A stretch of 64,000 nt of DNA from Climacteris rufus (Eukaryota > Chordata > Aves > Passeriformes > Climacteridae): positions 251,311 to 315,310 of the forward strand of contig VZRZ01004916.1 in assembly GCA_013398175.1 (NCBI GenBank). Direction: 5' to 3'. The notes beneath the pieces are model-generated. The model did not search any database. It saw nothing but the letters and a program-made list of their open reading frames with translations, and was not told the DNA's origin. The translations under genes and the position numbers were made by a program. Of the stretch, positions 48,201-57,212 are shown piece after piece (the first letter of the stretch is position 1; each line of letters opens with the position of its first letter).

Positions 48201-50029
48201 CTGCTGAGTTATTATAGTTTGACAGTGCTGTTTGTTGGGCAACTGACTGGAAACCACGGTGGTCCAAAGGGAACGAAGCAGCAGCTACAGTGAGTGAGCC
48301 CGTTGTCACAATAAACCCTTCCCGTGGTCAGCCAGCCCACTTGCTTCACAATTATTTCCCTCAAACTCCTGCACTGATCTGCTGAGCATAAATTCATGCT
48401 TTGAAACCTCTGTTTACTTCCTCTTGCACAGAGATTTCCTACTTCCTTCATTTTTGCTTAAGTTGACCTACCAGAGCGAAGATAACTTCGTGTTGTGTTG
48501 TTAGTTGTGCTCCAACAAATTGGCAGGAATAAGGATAGCAGGACATGAGAAGTTACTTTTCAGCCTCCTTACAATGCACTGCTTATTTGTACAATACCTT
48601 AGGGGAAACTCTAGTGCTAGTTAGCTGTCAAAATAGCAGTGGGAGGACAACAGAGAATATACATCCTAGTGGTTCTGCCAAAGCTTCCTAGGCAAAGTGC
48701 ACATAAATAAAAGTGTTGTAGAAGCCCATGCTGGCTCTGTGTTGGTAGAAGAGCCTCTCCTGCCCCTGTCTTCTGGGGCCCAACACATCAGCTCTGTGTG
48801 TTTCAGCTCTGCACTGCACCAGTGTCATTAGGATGGCAAAGAAACTTTGCTCTGTGCCACCAAAAATTGTCCTAAAAAGTCCCAGACCTAGAGGTCTGTG
48901 CTAAATCAGCACCTGAGAGAGGAGGGATTGTGCAGTGTGGTTATTGTTACCCGAGGGAAACTGGGTCGTACACTGTGGATTATGGTTCAGTGAGGATGGT
49001 TTTGGAAAGTGGAAACATACACAAAAAATCCCTCCAAAAATAACTGCATCAGGCTGCCTCGACTGGGAAACCACAATGCTGTCTGCATAGCGCAGCAAGA
49101 ATTTGTTGTTCTGTGTTTCACTCCCCCCGTTGGAATACACACGAGATCTGAAATGTGTAGATGATTTGGGTATTTAATCTCTACTTTAAATTTTAAAGAC
49201 TTATTAAAGCAAGAAATGATTTAACAAAAACTTTGTAGCAGAATGATCGAACCTAAGTTGAGAGTTCTGGATGCTTGACATTGACGGGGGGGGAAGCCAT
49301 CTGTAACAATTATCCACGCACTGATTGGAATGGGATGTGTTTCTCTTGCTGGGTTATTTGCTGATCTAGCGTGATCGTATCTGTAGCAGGAAGATTGTGT
49401 TTGAAGTGCCTTCAGAAAAGCTCATTCTTCAGAAAATTCTGTGACTGCTTTTGAGGTCAGAGCTTCCCAGCCGCCCTTTCCAATGTCTCCTGCTCCGCAG
49501 CCCACGCTAAAACTGTCTGCGCTTGGTTCCTAAATGGAAACTGGTTTCCGAAGGAGCAGTTGACTTTTGGGAACTGCTTGTGTCTGCTTTGGATTTGTCT
49601 CTGTTTACAAGTAGACGTGAAGCTTGATGCAGGAGGGCACTGAGTCAGGAGCAGAAAAATGTGGGGTTGTTGTGGATGCCAGACGTTCTGCGGGGAAGTG
49701 CCTGGATAACCATGAGATGTTGAAAGCAGGCAGTGCAGTGTAAATAGTGTCTGGTTGGAGACTTGCAGTGACATTACTGTGAAAACAGCGGCTGTAGGTG
49801 TGTCCTTCCTTGACGTGTTTGAGTTTCACTGAAAGCCGGTTAAAGCCAGGCGGATTGGAATCTGTGCCTAACACTTCCTTAGGAAACTCTGCACAACGCA
49901 CGCTCCATCCAAAAGTTTCGGGGGGGTTTAGGTGAAAATTGCCTTGGTTCCTTTTATGACCCAGAAAGATGCGATCAGCCCTCATGGGATGTATAAACAC
50001 GAGGTACGCTGTAAACGCAGCCGTGCGCC
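33291..50029. other. Gene desert between the two candidate promoters
   Basis: About 16.7 kb in which no exon, CpG island, RNA gene or recognisable transposon stands out. Frames above 120 residues (34965-35315 plus, 35131-35676 minus, 38388-38996 plus, 49605-50048 minus) overlap frames in other phases and lack motifs. A (GAG)n run lies at 41868-41889. A 16 bp direct repeat (AAGTAAAATAACATTT) occurs twice around 39356-39395. AT-rich blocks at 36100-36480 and 47700-48180 could be conserved non-coding sequence, but that cannot be judged from one genome. Confidence 0.55.
41868..41889. repeat. (GAG)7 microsatellite
   Basis: Seven tandem GAG triplets ending GAGAA. Simple sequence; no coding context. 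Confidence 0.9.
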
Positions 50030-50164
50030 CGCTTCGCCTCAGCGACATTTTTAGTTCCTGACGAAAGTTTCCCCAAACTACAGAGATCGGCCGGCGCTGC
50101 TTTGTTGTTTTATTACAGGGTGTGCAGCTGTGAGGGGGGTGTTGCTATTTCGCTGTGGGGGCCC

Positions 50165-50455
50165 GAGGGTCCCCCGGCCACGGTGAGAGGTGTGAGGGCG
50201 GCTGGCGTGAGGGGAGCCCCTGGAGAAGGGTGCCCGCCGCAGCCGGCCCGAGGGGCCCCCGGCCACGGTGAGAGGTGTGAGGGCGGCTGGCGTGAGGGGA
50301 GCCCCTGGAGAAGGGTGCCCGCCGCAGCCGGCCCGAGGGGCCCCCGGCCACGGTGAGGGGTGTGAGGGCGGCTGGCGTGAGGGGAGCCCCTGGAGAAGGG
50401 TGCCCGCCGCAGCCGGCCCGAGGGGCCCCCGGCCACGGTGAGGGGTGTGAGGGGA
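50165..50455. repeat. 85 bp tandem repeat inside the CpG island
   Basis: Units start at GAGGG(G/T)CCCCCGGCCACG at 50165, 50250, 50335 and 50420, giving three full 85 bp copies and one partial. Copies are nearly identical and very CpG-rich. Each contains CACGGTGAG, which resembles a 5' splice donor on the plus strand. The array lies about 100-400 bp upstream of the presumed transcription start, so copy number could affect promoter activity. Confidence 0.96.
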
Positions 50456-50550
50456 ACCCTTGGAGCCGCGCTTTTCCCGGGAATCCCGCCCTCCACGCCT
50501 GCGCTCTCCCCGCTTCCCTGCCCCGCCGCCGGCGGCTGAGGGGAGCGGGC

Positions 50551-50577
50551 GCGGGGCGGGGCGGCGCTGAGGGGCGG
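50551..50577 (+). promoter_or_regulatory. GC boxes of the core promoter
   Basis: GCGGGGCGGGGCGGCG and GGGGCGG are tandem Sp1/KLF-type sites 45-70 bp upstream of the coding ATG. The transcription start is likely within or just after them. Confidence 0.65.
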
Positions 50578-50620
50578 CTATGGTGGCGCGGAGCTCCCCG
50601 CCCGACACTCCGGCCCGGCC

Positions 50621-50685
50621 ATGTGGTGCCTGCACTGCAGCTCGGAGCGGACCCAGTCGCTGCTGGAGCTGGAGCTGGACAGCTG
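50621..50685 (+). CDS. First coding exon of an unrecognised gene
   Basis: ATG at 50621 has a G at -3 and opens MWCLHCSSERTQSLLELELD plus Ser, 21 codons. The exon ends at a canonical donor (CAGCTG then GTGAGC) after 50685, leaving codon phase 2 (TG-, so Cys or Trp is next). If unspliced the next codon would be TGA, so splicing is required for a longer protein. The CxxC pair (Cys3, Cys6) followed by an acidic leucine-rich helix looks like a conserved cytosolic or nuclear N-terminus, but I could not name the family. The position right after GC boxes in a CpG island supports a real housekeeping-type gene on the plus strand. An upstream ATG at 50580 is out of frame. No second exon could be identified downstream with confidence. 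Confidence 0.62.
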
Positions 50686-50819
50686 GTGAGCGCTGCCGGG
50701 GGCTGCGGGGGTGGCCCCGCGCCGCCGCTGCCGCACAAAGGGCTCCGCGCCGCTGCCCGCGCTCGCTGAGGGGCGGTGCGGGAGATGGCGTGGGGGGGCC
50801 CGGCTGGCGCTGGGAGCAC

Positions 50820-50985
50820 CCCTTTGTCCCTGGGGTCTGTCCCTGGGGTCACCCCGGGGGTTGTCTCGGGGGGTTATCCCTGGGATCACCGCCGTTGTCC
50901 CTGGGGTTTGTCCCTGGGGTCGCCCCATTTGTCCCTGGGGGTTGTCTCTGGGGTCACCCCCGTTGTCCCCGGGTGTCTCCGGGTC
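50820..50985. repeat. Degenerate GTCCCTGGGGTC repeat
   Basis: About a dozen imperfect 11-13 bp units of the form GTCCCTGGGGT(C/T) with CACCCC or TTGTC spacers, immediately downstream of the first exon. It is GC-rich and G-run-rich on the plus strand. Confidence 0.85.
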
Positions 50986-51064
50986 GCGGCGGTCGGCATC
51001 TCGTTCCCTGCGTCCCGGCTGGGGAGTGGGGCCAGGCGGCGGCTGCGTCTGTGCCGTAGGAGCC

Positions 51065-51180
51065 GAGGTGTAAGTCAGCATCGAGGTTTAAGTAAGCATC
51101 GAGGTTTAAGTAAGCATCGAGGTTTAAATCAGCACCGAAGTTTAAATCAGCATCGTGGTTTAAATCAGCATCGTGGTTTG
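51065..51180. repeat. 18 bp tandem repeat, about 6.4 units
   Basis: Six units of GAGGTTTAAGTAAGCATC and its derivatives (AAATCAGCATC, GTGGTTT) run end to end, with a partial seventh. The left units keep AAGTAAG and the right units AAATCAG, so substitution increases along the array. It lies just left of the 324 bp gap. Confidence 0.95.
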
Positions 51181-51235
51181 ACCGCGGCGTCCCGAGCGGC
51201 CCCGCTGGGCCGTGGCGGCTGCGGGTGACAGGCAG

Positions 51236-51559
51236 NNNNNNNNNNNNNNNNNNNNNNNNNNNNNNNNNNNNNNNNNNNNNNNNNNNNNNNNNNNNNNNNN
51301 NNNNNNNNNNNNNNNNNNNNNNNNNNNNNNNNNNNNNNNNNNNNNNNNNNNNNNNNNNNNNNNNNNNNNNNNNNNNNNNNNNNNNNNNNNNNNNNNNNNN
51401 NNNNNNNNNNNNNNNNNNNNNNNNNNNNNNNNNNNNNNNNNNNNNNNNNNNNNNNNNNNNNNNNNNNNNNNNNNNNNNNNNNNNNNNNNNNNNNNNNNNN
51501 NNNNNNNNNNNNNNNNNNNNNNNNNNNNNNNNNNNNNNNNNNNNNNNNNNNNNNNNNNN
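51236..51559. other. Assembly gap (324 N)
   Basis: The N run lies in the CpG island between an 18 bp array and a CCCGTGT array. Extreme GC and tandem repetition explain the failure to assemble. Any exon or repeat inside is invisible here. Confidence 0.99.
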
Positions 51560-51652
51560 TGTGCCGTGTCCCTCCCGTGTCCCGTGTCCCGTGTCCCGTG
51601 TGCCGTGTCCCTCCCGTGTCCCGTGTCCCGTGTGCCGTGTCCCGTGTCCCGC
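51560..51652. repeat. CCCGTGT heptamer array
   Basis: About a dozen units of CCCGTGT, GCCGTGT and CCCTCCCGTGT emerge from the right edge of the gap. The minus strand therefore carries GGGACACGGGACACGGG-type G-runs with 4-base loops, which meet the simple G-quadruplex pattern. The array probably extends into the gap. Confidence 0.95.
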
Positions 51653-51840
51653 TCCGTGCAGCCGCCGGCAAACACTGCTGCTCGGGAGCTCGGGCTGCTG
51701 CAGGGACTCACAGGATTTGTGTCAAACCGGCCGTGAGTTCCGCTGCGGGGCTCTGGGACACGCTGTGCCCGGGCTCTGGGACCGGCCGGAGACCTGGCCT
51801 TGTCCTGGCAACATCATTTGCCACTCGTGCCCTCAGTCAG

Positions 51841-51868
51841 AAAATAAAATAAAATGAAATAAAGTTTA
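51841..51868 (+). promoter_or_regulatory. Cluster of AATAAA-type signals
   Basis: The text AAAATAAAATAAAATG followed by AAATAAAG gives three overlapping AATAAA hexamers about 1.2 kb downstream of the first exon. They could support a short intronic polyadenylation product, but A-rich text of this kind is common and no GT-rich downstream element is obvious. Confidence 0.2.
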
Positions 51869-54800
51869 GTCCAAATGCCTTTAAAGTACAGCTACTTGAA
51901 TAACTGACGCAGGAGGAACAGCAAGTGGGATTTGCCCTGTTAACACGTACAGTCCCTATTGTTATGGTGTTGTTGACTACCAAAATCCTGTGTGTCTAAA
52001 GCACAGAAACACATGGTGCTGTTCCGTGAGCCGCCTGAAAACTCGGTGCACGAACGAGTGTTTCTGCTGCGATGCTGTGTGTGGATTTATGATAAACTAA
52101 AATAGTTATCCTGCACTTGCAGTGCACTTGCAAAATGAATTTATCTCCGATGCATCGTGAGGGTTTATTCCACAGAGTAATTCGGTGAAACGCTGAGCTG
52201 TTGGACTGGTGAAGGAGTATTTAACTTAGCTAAAGATAGAAAACATCTTAAACTGGGCGTGGGCATGTGTGGAAAAATATAAAAGGAGGAAGTGACTGGA
52301 TTCAGTGTAACTGTGTATGAATGCAACAGTTGCTTTTCTAGAAAAGAAAGGAAAAATGTTTTTTGATAAAGTGTTTCTTAGTACAGTTTAGTCATACATT
52401 TAATGATCCTTCAGCTCATTTTTTACCCTTAAGGAAAGGAGTAATGTAAGTTTCCTGCGTGGAGTTGGTAATGTTTGCATAAGTGATGTTACCTTTGCAG
52501 GGCTTGCTATGAAACATAATTCATAACTGTTACTTTGGTGACAGATTTGCCTATTACACAGTTACATTCTGTTATTTGTCATTGTTTCAGACGTTTTTCC
52601 TCCATTTGCACATTGCTATGCACTTCCTTTCAGTTAAATTTGATTATTCTGCCTGATGTGCTAAAAGAGGAATTGCTGAGCACTTAGTTTGGATGGTTGT
52701 ATTTAACTGTGTCTATTCTTGTGGCAGATATCCTTCACACAAACAAAGAATTCATTACATCTATGGAATGCTTTGGGAGAACTAAAGCCTTGCTGAATGA
52801 AATGACACGTTTTCCATTTTACTTCTACTTTTGTAGCAGATTTGGTTCTGTTGTGGTGTCCTGTTGTAGTTCCTGAAATTGCAGATGTTGAGAGCACTGT
52901 TACATGGTAGTCAGCTGGGGTCTTTTTCTCTTGGTTACATAGGAGCTCAGTGCTGGGGTCTCCTGTGTGAACTCATCTATCATCCATTATTTTTGCTATT
53001 TCTACTAATCTGAAATAGTTCATTATCATCCAAGACATTGTAATACACAAGGTCTGGAGCTAACCAGTGAAAACTGTAGTGCTCTGTGTATCAATAGCAC
53101 TCAGCTGTTTCTTTGGCCCTTTGGAAGCCCTTTGGGAATCCTGTGCAGTTAATAAACAACCTGCAGTTTAGTTTCATTAAATAATTCCCAACTTCCAGGT
53201 AAGGAAATGCAAGGATTCCATTTTTCAGCTGAAAAGTGCAAATACCAAGTTGAACAGTAACTCTGATTTGTTGCTCCTCTTACAGACTTGTACTGAAAGG
53301 TTGCTAGGACTTGATCCAGGGAGCGACTGCTGGGCAAGGTGTCTTCAGCAGTGGTTTGCAGGGTGTTCCTCTGGAGAAATGGGAAATGATTTCTCAAGAT
53401 TACGTGGCCTTTACGTGGTTTTTCTCACCCTGTGACCGTTTCGTGTTTGCAAAATGAAAATTCTTTCAAGAGAGCAGTGTTCTGTTTGTGGTAGAAAGTA
53501 GTTCTCTAAATATTGGGTCTTCTTGAGGAGAACACTCTTCCATCTCTTGGAGCCTTGGAGGGTCTCAAGAGTAGTGCAAGAACTTTGGGTGGAACAACTG
53601 CTTTGAAACAACAGTTTACTTTGTACTGATGATGTTTTCTCTGAAGTCTAAGGGTGGCAATTCAAGAATGAAACTCTCAGAAGAGGCAAATCCCACAACG
53701 GTGTAGCTGATTAGCACACTTAGGTGATTGCTCTGATGATGCCTGCAAACAGTGAACCCCAACGAGAAGGAGCTGTGGATAATAAAAGCTGTCCCAAAAG
53801 CAGGCAGTTCTCTGGTGGGGGATGCCAGGTGTCATCCCAATGCTTGTGGCCATGCTCCCTGTAGGTATTTAACAGCTGCTCACACGTTTCAGTTGTGTTC
53901 CCTGGCATTTAACACCACTGATGTGCAGAATTCAGGGCTCTCCAGCAGAGCTGGGACGGGAGTGCTGGCAGTGAGGAGCTGCTTTCCAAGTGAAACGTGT
54001 CCTTTTGCCCAGTGTGTGTTCCAGCTCAAATCACAGACACTGCATTGCCTTAACTTTCTAGCCTCAGCTCCGTGACTCTCCATGAGTAAAGTGGGATTTA
54101 ACCTGCTAGCAGGGCATTTTGAAAATATTGATGCCATAAAGATGGCCTGGACATTATCCACTAGTCCTTCACAGAGTTTCAGCATCCAAGCTAATGCACC
54201 CTCTTTGTTGTAAATCCGTGAGGCTTCCAGTTTCTGCAGGATTCTGACAGGTGCAAAGGAGGGTTTAAGGTACTGTATTTTTGAATTTTGAGTGTTTTTT
54301 AAGAAATTGTGAAGGACCATAGTCTGAGGCTGGGTTGTTGTACCTTTTCATTGCAAGGATTTGCCATAATTTATAAATGCAATTTTTTTGCTCTGTCGGC
54401 ATTTACGTAGTTCTTCCTCTTAATTACCTGATGGTAATTTTATCATTAATTTCAGAGTCAGACATATGTTAATCACAGCAGCTGTCAATCAATTATTTCT
54501 TTTTATGTTTATTTAATAACAGAACTGCAGGAGACCTCAGAAAGTGTAACCAAGATGGAGCCCTGATTGCTCTGTTTGTTCCATTAAATATTGGAGGATG
54601 TGCCCCTGACCCAGCCACTGCCTGATCCACAGAGCAACTGGGATTATGAGGAGGTGGCTCGTGGGCCAGGGGAGAGGGTGTGTTGGTGCATTGCTTTTGT
54701 TAACCATCCCTGTTTAGATGTCACTTGTGTTTGAACAGGGTGTGGGCCACAGGCCAAGTTCATACTCCTGAGTTTGCTGCTTTATTTCTGTTGCCTGGGA

Positions 54801-56520
54801 AGGCTGTGCAGTTACAAGGACAGAATCAGGCCCTTCGTTTGGGATTTACTGTTAGTATCTGTATGTTGCCATTTTATGTCAAAAATTATGTAAATACAGG
54901 TTTTGTTTAATTCATGCATCTTTGTTATGCAAAAACAGTTACTGATCCTGGACTTTTTAGCAAGACTTATTAATCAAAATTATTTTACTTACGTAGCCCT
55001 TCTCGTGTCTTTTGGGAATTCATTTGAATTTTATTTAGGTTCCATTTAGGGTACAGACAGAGATGGCAACTTCACTGCACTGCTGTGATTTGACTCCAGG
55101 TTTCCAGAGAAGAACAGATGCTGCTTTAATCCACTGTAGCACAAAGCCCCAGTATTACATTAAAGAGGAATGCAAATTTAGCTAAATAAATCCTTTTGCT
55201 TCCTTACAACAGACAAAAGACTAGAATCATTCTCATGAAATAACTGTAGAGATATCTTTAATAAAAATAAAATAAAAAAGCCAAGCTTTGGTATGATTAA
55301 AAAAAATATCAAACCCTTTTGTTCCTGTGAGAGAAGCAGAAAATTAGAATGATGGCTTTGATAGCCTTTAATACAGGAAATTGATGTATTATATCTGTTA
55401 ATCAGATTCCTTCAGCAGCTTGGTGTCATTCGAGTTAAACTTGTGCTTATAAACAAAGGACACAATTCCCTGCTGCCTTCTGCTGTGCAAGCACAAACAG
55501 AATGCAGCAGTTATGACCTGGCTCCCATTTACATCAGTGCCTGCATACAGGGCATGGCAACAGAAATAGAATCCTAAGCTTGCTTTGAGGGGTACTTGCA
55601 TTGTTCAGTCCAAAAAATGTCAGTTGCCCCTAAAATTCACCAGATTAACAAGGATGGATGTGTCATGAATTTAAATGTTTTGGGAAGAACAGAGAAAAAA
55701 AAAACAAAAGAAAGCTGACTTCCTTCTGTTTGCTAATATATCCATGACCTTTCCAGTCATCTTCACCCAGGGTAAAGGCAGCAAGGGTGCAAAGCTGATG
55801 GATTTTCTGTCTCAGGACATGTTTACAGCCAGCACTACAGGAGCGTTCACAATTTGTCTGTAATTTAATTTTCACCCCACGTTTATTGCAAAACGGGCCA
55901 AACTCAGTGTCAGGTGCCACACAGAGTTAGACATGGCAGTGGCAGCTCTGCCCTGAGCTGGATTGAACCCCGGCAGCCTGGAGCAGGCAGGTTACAGCAC
56001 AGATCCTTCAGTTTGTTGGGAGAGGCCATGGCAGTGCTAGCACAGAACTCCAGGGCTACATCTGTGGGAAGGAAGGCTGACTTAGCTGGAAACTCTCCTG
56101 CCTTTACAGATAATAACCAAGGACAGGGTTGTCCTCATTGTTTGGGGGGCTGGGCTGGGGAAGTCATCCTTCAAACCAGAGGGACAGTGGTGTCCTGATG
56201 CAGCTGCAGTGGCTGCAGAGAACAGGCCCTGATTTCTGGTTGTGTTGCAGCCTAACAATAGGTTTTCTCTCAATCTAGCATCACTCTGCATTCTCAGTCA
56301 GGAATAAAAATTATTTTATTTTTCATTCTCTGTGGTTCTTCATTACTGTAATGTGCTGTGAAATGGCTGTTGAATTTCCATTCTAGAGGTGTCTGGGGTG
56401 ATTCTGGTGCTTCAAAGTTAGCATTTCACAGTGTGTTAAATGTTAGGTAATACTTTCAGCTGTTCTTAGATTCGTGAAAAAAAGTTCATTATTTTTGTTT
56501 ATATATTCTTATATTTTATT

Positions 56521-56542
56521 CTGTGAGTCTTTAGACTCACAG
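56521..56542. repeat. Perfect 10 bp inverted repeat, 2 bp spacer
   Basis: CTGTGAGTCT, a TT spacer, then AGACTCACAG is a perfect 22 bp palindrome. The arms contain TGAGTCT/AGACTCA, one base from an AP-1 site. It could form a short hairpin in DNA or RNA. Confidence 0.9.
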
Positions 56543-56635
56543 TTTAGAAGATAGTTTTTTAGACTTAGTTTAGAAGATAGCAGTGATGTGGAACATTTAG
56601 CTTCAAGAAGGAGCTTCAACATTTAGTTTCAAGAA
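56541..56635. repeat. Two short direct repeats next to the palindrome
   Basis: AGTTTAGAAGATAG occurs twice between 56541 and 56580. AACATTTAG(C/T)TTCAAGAAGGAGCT occurs twice with a 26 bp offset (56592 and 56618). Both are recent small tandem duplications in an AT-rich stretch. Confidence 0.9.
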
Positions 56636-57139
56636 GGAGCTGATTGCAATGCTTCTAGATCTGAGAGCATGGGACTTTCCAGCTGATAGTTTCCTATAAA
56701 TACTAGTCATTAATGCCTTGTGAAGTGAGAGAGAACAGAGGATTACCTGGACTTCATGGAAATTGTCCCTAATGATGACAACATGATGCAGACTGGATTC
56801 TTTTTTTTGTTATTAAAACATGATTAAGACACTTTTGATTATGTTACCCTAGAAGAAAAGTATTTCAGGTTGTCCTGCCACAGTGCAGCATCTTACACAA
56901 GACCATTTCTCACTGTGTTTGGTTTTTCAAACTCTGCCTTTGCACAACATCTCATTTTCATTTCACAAAGTATTTTCAGGAACTGGGCTTTTACCCTTGT
57001 CCTCAAAGACCGTTTGGCACTGTGGAAAGATCTGTGAACGATGTCGTGGTGAAGAGCTGACTGAGAGTTACCCAAGCTCTGTGTTTGAGACCCACGTTCT
57101 GCTGTGGTTGAGCCCCCAGCCAAGACAAGCTGCATCCCT

Positions 57140-57212
57140 GTCACAGACACTGTCACCCAATGTTCTTGGGCTGGGAGGCACCCCCAGGGATCAGCCAGTG
57201 CAGCTCTGAACT
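57140..57212 (-). mobile_element. Probable CR1 3' end relic
   Basis: CAATGTTCTTGGGCTGGGAG then GCACCCCCAGGGATCAGCCA then GTGCAGCTCT parallels the recalled CR1 pattern attctgagttggaagggacccacaagg...atc..gagtccaactcc. Divergence is high, so this is a relic identified by word order rather than close identity. Confidence 0.5.

Larger units (their letters stand above)
50030..51235. promoter_or_regulatory. CpG island promoter
   Basis: CpG density and GC content rise sharply from about 50030 and stay high to the N gap and beyond (to about 51800). The core at 50540-50578 contains Sp1-type boxes (GCGGGGCGGGGCGG, then GGGGCGG) without a TATA box, as expected for a broad CpG-island promoter. The first coding exon starts at 50621. 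No convincing divergent first exon was seen on the minus strand; long minus-strand frames here are GC-composition effects. Confidence 0.88.

Noticed and set aside
50145..50852. Long minus-strand frames in the CpG island suggesting a divergent gene
   Set aside because: They repeat the 85 bp array in translation, several overlap in different frames, and no ATG with splice donor and unique sequence supports them.
51661..51857. Possible second exon after GTGCAG at 51660 with a stop beside an AATAAA cluster
   Set aside because: The acceptor has no clean pyrimidine tract beyond the heptamer repeat, and the translated text shows no conserved character.
52278..52286. TATAAAAGG box on the plus strand
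   Set aside because: No CCAAT/GC box, start or exon near it; AT-rich text makes a chance match likely. The same applies to GTATAAATA near 37466.
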